Shown here: piece after piece, positions 1-6,077 of the stretch
How the letters are laid out: each line of letters begins with the position of its first letter
How positions within the stretch are numbered: position 1 is the first letter of the stretch
Assembly: GCA_025362415.1 (NCBI GenBank)
Contig: JANYGM010000416.1
Span: 1-6,894 of the forward strand
DNA length: 6,894 nucleotides
Reading direction: 5' to 3'
From: a bacterium
GTDB taxonomy: Bacteria; Bacteroidota; Bacteroidia; Cytophagales; Thermonemataceae
Position numbers and translations under genes: made by a program
The notes under the pieces: generated by a model
Databases searched by the model: none
Told to the model about the DNA's origin: nothing
What the model saw: the letters and a program-made list of their open reading frames with translations, nothing else

Positions 1-109
1 TGGCGGAAAACCTGAAGAAGTGGCTGATGCTTGCGTATTTTTGGCAAGTTCGTTGTCTAGCTATATCACAGGGCAAGTTTTGCAAGTTGATGGCGGAATG
101 CTAACTTAG
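1..109 (+). CDS. fabG: 3' end of a short-chain dehydrogenase, probably 3-oxoacyl-ACP reductase (FabG)
   Basis: Only the last 35 codons are in the window; the 5' end lies to the left and base 1 finishes a cut codon. The translated tail contains GKPEEVADACVFLAS, SSYITGQ and QVDGGM. These match the conserved C-terminal end of classical short-chain dehydrogenases: the P-E-E-V-A helix, the FLAS strand, the Y-I-T-G-Q turn and the V-D-G-G terminus. FabG reduces 3-oxoacyl-ACP with NADPH in cytosolic fatty acid synthesis, and the QVDGGM ending fits it well. Related SDR enzymes share this tail and the Rossmann and Ser-Tyr-Lys catalytic regions are not visible, so the substrate is inferred. The protein ends at the normal family position, so it is not truncated by the repeat. 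Its TAG stop shares its last two bases with the first repeat unit, and a TGA follows at once. It is convergent with the large-subunit gene. Confidence 0.8.
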   Translation, partial: GGKPEEVADACVFLASSLSSYITGQVLQVDGGMLT

Positions 110-308
110 TGAGTAGTGAAATAGTGAGTAGTGAGTAGTGAAATAGTGAGTAGTGAAATAGTGAGTAGTGAGTAGTGAGTAGTGAGTAGTGAGTAGTGAA
201 GTAGTGAGTAGTGAGTAGTGTTTTTGTCGTAATAATGTATTCCACTAAACACTACACACTATTTCACTAAACACTATTTCACTAAACACTATTTCACTAA
301 ACACTAAA
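108..308. repeat. Compound inverted heptamer repeat, copy 1 (complete)
   Basis: Left arm 108-220: 15 tandem units, 11 of AGTGAGT, three of AGTGAAAT (starting at 115, 137, 152) and one of AGTGAAGT (195), closed by AGTG. Centre 221-242: 22 bases that include AATGTATT. Right arm 243-308: nine units in inverted sense, in the order CACTAAA, CACTACA, CACTATTT, CACTAAA, CACTATTT, CACTAAA, CACTATTT, CACTAAA, CACTAAA. AGTG pairs with CACT and AGTGAAAT with ATTTCACT, so the arms can form an imperfect stem with small internal loops. The element begins inside the fabG stop codon and ends one base before the stop of the large-subunit gene, so it is the entire convergent intergenic region. The right arm is followed by A-rich sequence on the plus strand, not a T-run, so it is not a canonical intrinsic terminator, although a bidirectional stem could still slow polymerase. 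Confidence 0.93.
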
Positions 309-309
309 A

Positions 310-1860
310 TTAAAGGTCATTTCCGCAATAAGAAAGATTAAAAGTCTTATTGCAGATAGGAAAATCTGATATTTCGTTATCTCTAAGTGAAAGCCCCAAA
401 GCCAGCCAATTATGCACAGAAGGGTCTTTTACCTTATAATGTGCCATATCTCCGTTTTCATCTGTAACAACACAATGCGAAATCTCGCCACGCCAACCTT
501 CTACCAAAGATATACAAAACATATTAGGCGTTAGTTTTGTGGCAGTCGGTTGAATATCAGCATTTTGCTGAAAAACTGGGATATTATTTTGCATACTCCC
601 ATATCCACTATCATTTACATCAACCTCTATTAAAAGCTCTCTAATGTACTTTATCACACTCAAAATCTCCAAATGACGCAAATAAGCCCTTGCCCAAACA
701 TCTCCGCCCTGACAAGTATCAGAAATAATAGGTTTTTCTGCATAAAAAGCAAAAGGGTGAGAGGTACGAATATCACGTTTTAAGCCTGTAATGCGTGCAG
801 ACATACCCACAGCCCCAATTTGTTGCATTTGTTCTTTGCTTACTTCTCCTACTTTTTCTATACGAGATTGCGCAGAAGGCAATTCAAACATTTTTGTAGC
901 CATTTCTGTATAACGCATTTCCACATCATTAAGCACCGTTTTAAACTTATCTACAAGCTCTTTTGTGAGTGGATAAGGGTTGTGTCCGACACGTATAAGC
1001 CCTTTTGCAAAGCGGTTGCCACACCAAAACTGAAAATAATTGATAAGAGGCGTTCTTATTACCCCAAAAACAGATGAAGCCAACTGATAAGCAAGTCCAA
1101 TATTAAGGTTTGCCAAATCTCCCATGTGTATAGCCATACGCTCAAGTTCAAGCGCAATAGTGCGTTGCAAGTGTATCTGACGTGTTACTTTGATATTTTG
1201 CAGGCTTTCAATATTCTGCACAAATGCCAAAGTATGCCCCACAACAGTATCACCAGCAATACATTCTGATAAAACCGTTCTTTGCAAAAGTTTAGGCTTT
1301 TTGAGATACATATATTCTACACCTCTGTGCTGATAGCCAAGCTGTATTTCTAGGTGCAAAACGTCTTCACCATTGCAGGTAAAACGAAAATGACCAGGCT
1401 CAATCACGCCTGCGTGGATAGGACCAACACCAACTTCGTGTAATTCTTCTCCTGTAATCTCAAAAAAAGGATAATTCAGTAAGGTTTTAGTTTTGTCGGC
1501 TCTGTCGTGGGCATAACGCACTGGTTTTAGCCAAGGGTGGCGAATAAAATCAATACCAAAATTCTCGTGTATTTCTCTTTCGTAGATATGAAAAGCGGTT
1601 ATTTGTTGAGATAACGCCATAAGTCCACGTAATTCTTTTGGATTTTCTTCGTGAGAAATAAGCACAATTTCCTCTTTTCCATCAATGGCAATACCTGCAA
1701 TGAATTTTAGCTTATTTTGATAAGGGAAAGCATAATAGGCAACGCAATGGTTGCTCATATCTCTACAAAGACCTACACAAGTATCATAAAATACATCATA
1801 TTCTAAAACAGGAATAGCATTTATAGCTACTGACTGGTTGTTTTTTATTGTTAGATTCAT
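310..1860 (-). CDS. hyfG: HyfG/HycE-like large subunit (fused NuoC-NuoD) of an Ehr-type complex, lacking NiFe ligands
   Basis: A 516-residue cytoplasmic peripheral subunit related to HycE/HyfG. The N-terminal NuoC (30 kDa) domain spans about residues 20-115, with the signature YEREIHENFGIDF...HPWLKP at 93-113. The NuoD/hydrogenase large domain follows from about 140, with VGPIHAG (145-151), EPGHFRF (154-160) and LGYQHRGVE (174-182). In true NiFe hydrogenases an RxCGxC motif comes next and DPCxxC lies near the C-terminus. Here the first site reads SECIAGDT (198-205), keeping one cysteine, and the tail around SDFPICNKTFNLSYC (498-512) has two spaced cysteines but no CxxC. NiFe binding is therefore not expected, and no protease-cleaved extension is visible. 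This pattern is that of Ehr complexes, which lie between complex I and group 4 hydrogenases; the redox substrate is unknown. ATG start at 1860 after an A-rich leader. The MFS gene lies 98 bases upstream, which separates this gene from its partner membrane subunits. Confidence 0.88.
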   Translation of the reverse strand: MNLTIKNNQSVAINAIPVLEYDVFYDTCVGLCRDMSNHCVAYYAFPYQNKLKFIAGIAIDGKEEIVLISHEENPKELRGLMALSQQITAFHIYEREIHENFGIDFIRHPWLKPVRYAHDRADKTKTLLNYPFFEITGEELHEVGVGPIHAGVIEPGHFRFTCNGEDVLHLEIQLGYQHRGVEYMYLKKPKLLQRTVLSECIAGDTVVGHTLAFVQNIESLQNIKVTRQIHLQRTIALELERMAIHMGDLANLNIGLAYQLASSVFGVIRTPLINYFQFWCGNRFAKGLIRVGHNPYPLTKELVDKFKTVLNDVEMRYTEMATKMFELPSAQSRIEKVGEVSKEQMQQIGAVGMSARITGLKRDIRTSHPFAFYAEKPIISDTCQGGDVWARAYLRHLEILSVIKYIRELLIEVDVNDSGYGSMQNNIPVFQQNADIQPTATKLTPNMFCISLVEGWRGEISHCVVTDENGDMAHYKVKDPSVHNWLALGLSLRDNEISDFPICNKTFNLSYCGNDL

Positions 1861-1914
1861 TTTTTTATTTTGTTATTTGATGATAATTAAATGTTATTTG
1901 TGAAATTACAGAGA

Positions 1915-1941
1915 ATTATATAATCCTTTGATTATCAAAAA
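1915..1941 (-). promoter_or_regulatory. Weak candidate promoter overlapping a perfect palindrome, upstream of the large-subunit gene
   Basis: The 98-base gap between the MFS stop and the large-subunit start holds, on the minus strand, TTTTTG (1941-1936) and an exact TATAAT (1920-1915) separated by 15 bases. A palindrome TTTGAT-T-ATCAAA (plus strand 1927-1939, six-base arms, one central base) lies between and partly over them. This could be an internal promoter with an operator, letting the large subunit be expressed apart from the upstream genes. It does not match the Bacteroidota TTTG / TAnnTTTG arrangement well, and the region is so AT-rich that TATAAT can occur by chance. Confidence 0.25.
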
Positions 1942-1958
1942 TTTGTATTTATTCATAA

Positions 1959-3143
1959 TTACTTATTGACTTGAAACCTTGCTATATAAATAGCTACTCC
2001 AAGTGTTATTATTCCACTTGATAAAAATACTACTGAAGCACCATAAGCATACCATATAAAACCTGCAAAAGAACTCGCTAAGGCAGTTGCTATGCTTTGA
2101 AAGGCAGTAAAAGTACCTATTGCAGTAGCCGTATTTTCTTTTTCACACACATTTGTTATCCAAGCTTTTGCAATACCTTCTGTGGCAGCAGCATATATGC
2201 CATACAAAGAAAACAACACAATAAAAGCCACTTTACTATCTGCAAATGCCATTCCTATATATACTATTGCAAAAATGATAAGCCCAGTAATAAAAACCTT
2301 TTTCATACCAATTTTATCAGCCAAAACACCTATAGGATAGGACGCAAGCGCATAAATGAGATTATAAAAAATATAAATACCAATAACGGTTACATCATCA
2401 TAGCCTGCCTCTTTTATTTTCAACAATAAAAACACATCAGAACTATTAAAAAGTGTAAAAACAAGCATTCCTCCTACAAGTTTTTTATAAATAATAGGGC
2501 TTTTTTGCCAGTATTTCAGAAAATCAAAAAAGCGTATTTTAGGCTTTATTTCAATAGTTTTAGGGGTTTCTTTTTGTTTTTCTTTCATAAAAAAAGTAAA
2601 CAAAATAGCTACCACACCAGGCACAAATGCAATATAAAATAATGTTTTATAATCATTTGGGTAATAATAGAGATAAATCAGCGCAAACAACGGACCTAAA
2701 ACAGCTCCAAAAGTGTCCATTCCTCTATGAAATCCGAAAACTCTACCTTTCGTTTCTGGTGTTGCTTCATCAGACAAAAGAGCATCTCTTGCAGCAGTAC
2801 GCACTCCTTTGCCTAGTCTGTCAATGGTACGAGCAAAAAATATCCATATTGGATAAATAAACATTGCCATCATTGGTTTAGAAATGGCACTCATTAAGTA
2901 GCCAATTTGCACGAATGGCAAGCGTTTGCCCATATTATCACTCAAATTCCCAAAATAGCCTTTGCTAAATCCTGCAACTGCTTCAGCAAAACCCTCTAAA
3001 ATACCTATCAAAATGATTGAAAAACCAATTAATTTCAAATAAATAGGCATTATTGGATAAAGCATTTCACTGGCAACATCTGTAAAAAGGCTTACCATTG
3101 AAAGAATAACGACATTACGGGTAATTATACTGGGTTTTGACAC
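1959..3143 (-). CDS. Major facilitator superfamily (MFS) transporter, substrate unknown
   Basis: A 394-residue inner-membrane carrier with alternating hydrophobic segments consistent with the usual 12 helices in two halves. Recognisable MFS features are the helix 1 region SLFTDVASEMLYPIMPIYL (18-36), motif A between helices 2 and 3 (GNLSDNMGKR, 65-74), a charged stretch DRLGKGVRTAARDALLSDE (108-126), FGFHRGMDTFGAVLGP (136-151), and a second motif A copy at the start of the second half (GVLADKIGMKK, 272-282). The central loop at about 186-205 is lysine-rich and cytosolic. This matches a common, poorly characterised MFS group, and I cannot name a substrate from sequence. The start is GTG at 3143: an in-frame TAA lies 15 bases upstream, and the next ATG (residue 16) would cut into helix 1. 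The gene follows the DUF2490-like gene by 36 bases and lies between two Ehr subunit genes, an unusual place for it. Confidence 0.88.
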   Translation of the reverse strand: MSKPSIITRNVVILSMVSLFTDVASEMLYPIMPIYLKLIGFSIILIGILEGFAEAVAGFSKGYFGNLSDNMGKRLPFVQIGYLMSAISKPMMAMFIYPIWIFFARTIDRLGKGVRTAARDALLSDEATPETKGRVFGFHRGMDTFGAVLGPLFALIYLYYYPNDYKTLFYIAFVPGVVAILFTFFMKEKQKETPKTIEIKPKIRFFDFLKYWQKSPIIYKKLVGGMLVFTLFNSSDVFLLLKIKEAGYDDVTVIGIYIFYNLIYALASYPIGVLADKIGMKKVFITGLIIFAIVYIGMAFADSKVAFIVLFSLYGIYAAATEGIAKAWITNVCEKENTATAIGTFTAFQSIATALASSFAGFIWYAYGASVVFLSSGIITLGVAIYIARFQVNK

Positions 3144-3179
3144 AATTTGAGTGATTTATCTATTTTTGTATTTATTTTT

Positions 3180-3926
3180 TTACTCTTTTTTCTTCTTTTT
3201 GAGAGAAAAACTAAAATTTGTTATCCACGTAGTCTGCACAAGGTTAAACATTCTTATATCTTTTTGCATATTTCTTACAGAAAATTGCAACAAATAGCCC
3301 ATTTCTAGCCTTCCCATTTTTCCGAAATTGTAGCCAAGCCCCAAATAACTCCAATTTTCGCTATAAGTGGCATTTTTAATGCCTGTAAGGCTAAAATAAA
3401 ACTCATTATAGGTATTCAAATAAAATTCATTTTTGTCTAAGGTTTTGCCTTGTAGGGGCATATTTGCCGCAAATTGGTAGCGCAGGCGTGTGGCTAATGG
3501 GTACATATTGGTTACTCTATTTTCTATAAAACGCTCTTCAAAGCGTACTCTGTGCGTAAAACGTAGTTTTTGTGCATTGTGTCCAAAAATTACTTGTTGC
3601 CAAAGTCGGTGTTCATTTGCATAATCATCAGAAAGAGGGTTATTACGTTGGTAAGTATATGAAAAAGAAGTATTTAAGTTTGGACTAAATTTATAAATAA
3701 TGCTTGGTTGGATATACAACTGCAAATCTCTCGCAGGAAATGCTTGATTATTAACAGTTTGTGAAAACATATCAATAGTAGTAGAAACAAAAAAGTTGTA
3801 ATCAATTCTTTCTGTAATTCTTCCTGTTTGTGAAATAGCAGGCAAAACGCCATAGAAAGTTAGATTTTGCGCTTTTATTTCACTCAAAAATACACTCAAA
3901 AACATCAAAAAAGCTATTTTTTTCAT
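3180..3926 (-). CDS. DUF2490-like outer-envelope protein
   Basis: A 248-residue exported protein. Residues 1-19 form a Sec signal peptide (MKK, a hydrophobic core, cleavage probably at KA|Q). The rest alternates short polar and aromatic strands such as LQLYIQPSIIYKF, NTSFSYTYQR, EFYLNTYNEFYFSL and RLEMGYLLQFSV. These look like amphipathic beta strands of a small outer-membrane barrel. The central HRLWQQVIF...LRFTHRVRFEERFI...TRLRYQF block, rich in paired arginines and glutamates, is typical of the DUF2490 family, whose function is unknown. The C-terminus is a run of lysines (KKKKKE) rather than the terminal aromatic residue usual for barrel proteins, so the barrel idea is an inference. The ATG lies 10 bases after the PepSY-like stop, so the two genes are probably co-transcribed and perhaps translationally coupled. 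Confidence 0.75.
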   Translation of the reverse strand: MKKIAFLMFLSVFLSEIKAQNLTFYGVLPAISQTGRITERIDYNFFVSTTIDMFSQTVNNQAFPARDLQLYIQPSIIYKFSPNLNTSFSYTYQRNNPLSDDYANEHRLWQQVIFGHNAQKLRFTHRVRFEERFIENRVTNMYPLATRLRYQFAANMPLQGKTLDKNEFYLNTYNEFYFSLTGIKNATYSENWSYLGLGYNFGKMGRLEMGYLLQFSVRNMQKDIRMFNLVQTTWITNFSFSLKKKKKE

Positions 3927-3936
3927 TTTCTTATCA

Positions 3937-4458
3937 TTAAAAAAGACTTTGGATAGTATTTAATTTAAGGATTCCTATCTTGATAAAATCTCCGTTTCTA
4001 TCAAAATAAATTTCATAAAAACCTTTTTCTGTGGTTTTTTTTTCTGTTTTTCTTTTCGCTTTTATGGCAAATTCATAGAGTAAAACGCCTTTTAAATCAA
4101 CTTCTTGTGTTTTTTTTATTTTAAATGTCAAGAAATTATTTTTTAGATAATTTTTGATTTTCTGTTTGATTTCCACAGGGATTTTCTCAAAAGACAGTGT
4201 AACTTCTATTTCTTCCAAATTTCCTATTTTGTCAAAACTCAATGTATATTCGTTTTTATTGGAACAGAATGTACTTTCAAAATGCAGAGTATCATTTTTC
4301 AGTTCTTTATAAAACTTCAATTTTGAATGATTTGGATAGGTTTTTTTGATAAAATCTGTCATTTTATCAGGAATTTCAGTTTTTTTTGCACGTTTTTCTT
4401 GAGCAAAAATAGACTTACACATCAAAAGTAGAAGTATTAAAATAGCTATTTTTTTCAT
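3937..4458 (-). CDS. Secreted PepSY-like domain protein
   Basis: A 173-residue exported protein with a Sec signal peptide at 1-19 (MKK, a leucine/isoleucine core, cleavage at FA|Q). The cysteine at residue 14 is preceded by LLM and is not a good lipobox. The mature part shows two similar alpha-beta modules. One has a strand ending in FDKIGNLEEIEV, followed by the helix PVEIKQKIKNYLKNNF. The other has YEFAIKAKRK followed by FYEIYFDRNGDFIKI. The repeated aromatic-D-x-x-G-x-hydrophobic turn is the hallmark of the PepSY-like (BLIP-like) periplasmic domain common in Bacteroidota, with no agreed function. The protein is very lysine-rich. The gene starts 19 bases after the HyfF-like stop and ends 10 bases before the DUF2490-like start, so it looks like part of the same transcript. 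Its coding strand has A-runs of 8, 8 and 9 bases that could slip. Its first 15 coding bases plus three upstream match those of the next gene. Confidence 0.7.
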   Translation of the reverse strand: MKKIAILILLLLMCKSIFAQEKRAKKTEIPDKMTDFIKKTYPNHSKLKFYKELKNDTLHFESTFCSNKNEYTLSFDKIGNLEEIEVTLSFEKIPVEIKQKIKNYLKNNFLTFKIKKTQEVDLKGVLLYEFAIKAKRKTEKKTTEKGFYEIYFDRNGDFIKIGILKLNTIQSLF

Positions 4459-4477
4459 TTTATTTAGAATTTTAGTG

Positions 4478-5944
4478 TTAAAAAAGAATTGCAGTTGGCA
4501 AAAATGCTACAATTTTATTGATGCAATTCACTAAAATATCTGGTGGAAAAAATCCTAAATAAATCCCTGCAATAATCAAAATATATTGGCTCACACTTTC
4601 CAAAGGGCTGATATGTGTAGCATTTCTTTCAATTTCTGTGTTAGTTTCTATATTTGTGTTAGGTAGTTTTTGGAACAAAAGATGTAAGATATTTTTCCCT
4701 ATCCCATAAATAATGAAAGTCAGTAAAAGCAAAGAAAAACCTGCTATAAAGTAATGTTTTGCCTCAAAAAGTGCCTTAAAAGCTAAAAATTCAGTAATGA
4801 AAAGTCCTGATGGTGGCATTGCAGTAATGCTCAAAAAGCCCAACAACAAAACACCTGCTCCAAAAGGATTTAAACGCATATATTCCCCAGTTTCATCTGT
4901 ATTTTTTATTCTAAAAATATGCTGTACTTGCCCTAGTTGTAAGAAAATACCTGCTTTTACGAAAGAGTGCAAAACCAAATGAAAAATACAAACAAAATAC
5001 CCAATTCCACCACTTGCAAGTGCTAAAAAAGCTATTCCTGCGTGTTCTACGCTAGAATAGGCAAACATTCGTTTATAATTTTTGACTTTCATTAAATATA
5101 CTGCTGCAAATAAAATAGATGCTGTTCCAACGAGTAGAAGCACATTATTCATCCACGCCAAAATATCACTTTGTGCAAAAACTTGATAAAATCTAAACAC
5201 TGCCACAAAACCAATATTCAGAAGTCCACCAGATAAAAGTGCGCCAATAGCACTAGGAGCGGCATCTTTGGCATCAATATCTACTGTAAAAAGTGGTACA
5301 ATTCCAATTTTTACGCTAAAACCAGTCAAAATAAACAAAAAGCTCATTTTGAGCCACGTAGGGTTCATTTCTTTGATATTTCTGGAAAGCTCGTCAATGG
5401 AAAGATGCGCCTCTGCAGCATCTTTGGAGGCAACCGCCAAAAACAAAATTCCTAAAAAAGCCATTGCAATACCAATAGAAGCAACAAAAACATATTTCCA
5501 AGTGGCTTCTAGTGCCATAGAATTTCTTTCGTGATAAATAAGTGCTGCTACAGAAAGCGTTGTCGCCTCCAAAAATGCCCATAAAATGCCCAAATGCGCA
5601 GAAATAAGCACTCCTGTCATCATTACAATAAATATGAGCAAAGCCGCATTATGAATACGAATTTCTTTACAGTTTTCTTGTCTTCTGTGCGCACTAATGA
5701 TGCTATGAATACACACAGGAACACTAATAATAGTAAGAACAGTCATAAAAAGTACGCCCAACTCATCAAAACGAAAATACTCGTTGATGTTATTGCCTAT
5801 ATTCATCATTGCATAGACATTAAAACCTATTTGCAGTAACAAAAAAGGCACAAATAATAGATGGTCTATTAGTTTGTTATGAATAAAATACGTTGTGATA
5901 GCTATCAAAATAGCTCCTCCAAAGTATATAAGTATTGCTTCCAT
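4478..5944 (-). CDS. hyfF: HyfF/NuoM-like antiporter-type membrane subunit of an Ehr complex
   Basis: With the start at 5944 this is a 488-residue polytopic protein of the Proton_antipo_M family, near the usual HyfF length. It forms a proton (or sodium) channel unit of a complex I-like machine in the inner membrane. Conserved parts are WAFLEATTLS (122-131) with the membrane Glu126, the TM7 lysine in GFSVKIGIVPLF (Lys212), YKRMFAYSSVEHAG (290-303), FHLVLHSFVKAGIFL with His322, His326 and Lys330, and MPPSGLFITEF (376-386) with Glu385. The H-x-W-L-P-x-A-H signature of NuoL/M is replaced by FTVDIDAKDAAPSA, as is common in hydrogenase-4-type subunits. The reading frame stays open upstream to a GTG at 6049, but the extra 35 residues are only translated repeat (TTHYSL units), and MEAILIYFGG starts a proper first helix, so I chose the ATG at 5944. 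No Shine-Dalgarno is visible; the leader is repeat DNA. The HyfE homologue lies immediately upstream. Confidence 0.9.
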   Translation of the reverse strand: MEAILIYFGGAILIAITTYFIHNKLIDHLLFVPFLLLQIGFNVYAMMNIGNNINEYFRFDELGVLFMTVLTIISVPVCIHSIISAHRRQENCKEIRIHNAALLIFIVMMTGVLISAHLGILWAFLEATTLSVAALIYHERNSMALEATWKYVFVASIGIAMAFLGILFLAVASKDAAEAHLSIDELSRNIKEMNPTWLKMSFLFILTGFSVKIGIVPLFTVDIDAKDAAPSAIGALLSGGLLNIGFVAVFRFYQVFAQSDILAWMNNVLLLVGTASILFAAVYLMKVKNYKRMFAYSSVEHAGIAFLALASGGIGYFVCIFHLVLHSFVKAGIFLQLGQVQHIFRIKNTDETGEYMRLNPFGAGVLLLGFLSITAMPPSGLFITEFLAFKALFEAKHYFIAGFSLLLLTFIIYGIGKNILHLLFQKLPNTNIETNTEIERNATHISPLESVSQYILIIAGIYLGFFPPDILVNCINKIVAFLPTAILF

Positions 5945-5948
5945 ATCT

Positions 5949-6075
5949 AGTGAGTAGTGAGTAGTGAAATAGTGAGTAGTGAGTAGTGAGTAGTGAAATA
6001 GTGAGTAGTGAGTAGTGAGTAGTGTAGTACAATGTATTTCACTAAACACTACACACTATTTCACTACACACTAAA
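5949..6075. repeat. Compound inverted heptamer repeat, copy 2 (complete, inside the operon)
   Basis: Left arm 5949-6024: ten units, eight AGTGAGT and two AGTGAAAT (starting at 5963 and 5992), closed by AGTG. Centre 6025-6039: 15 bases with ACAATGTATTT. Right arm 6040-6075: CACTAAA, CACTACA, CACTATTT, CACTACA, CACTAAA. The first three right-arm units have the same order as in copy 1. The element fills the gap between the HyfE-like stop (6078-6080) and the HyfF-like start (5944) except for a few bases at each end. On the transcribed minus strand it would form an imperfect hairpin between two cotranscribed genes. It is the shortest of the three copies. Confidence 0.93.
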
Positions 6076-6077
6076 AA

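Noticed and set aside
108..220. CRISPR array
   Set aside because: The units are contiguous heptamers and octamers without unique spacers of 25-40 bases, and no cas gene is near.
221..308. Intrinsic terminator between the convergent genes
   Set aside because: The stem is imperfect and neither strand shows a T-run right after it. The same structure occurs inside the operon at 5949-6075, where termination would be harmful.
820..1077. Plus-strand open frame of 85 codons, and similar ones at 2097-2429, 2627-2860, 4797-4982, 5268-5534 and 5594-5839
   Set aside because: All lie inside strongly supported minus-strand genes, and their translations look like no known family and are rich in low-complexity or odd residue runs.
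310..1860. Functional NiFe hydrogenase large subunit
   Set aside because: Both cysteine pairs that coordinate the NiFe centre are missing.
1927..1939. FNR or CRP binding site
   Set aside because: The half sites look right, but the spacer is one base rather than four (FNR) or six (CRP).
3912..4461. 18-base direct repeat at 3912-3929 and 4444-4461, around the start codons of the DUF2490-like and PepSY-like genes
   Set aside because: It is mostly the common ATGAAAAAAAT signal-peptide start in AT-rich DNA; the proteins are otherwise unrelated, so a duplication or att site is not supported.
5394..5582. Minus-strand open frame of 62 codons
   Set aside because: It is out of frame within the HyfF-like gene, whose translation here carries conserved membrane motifs.
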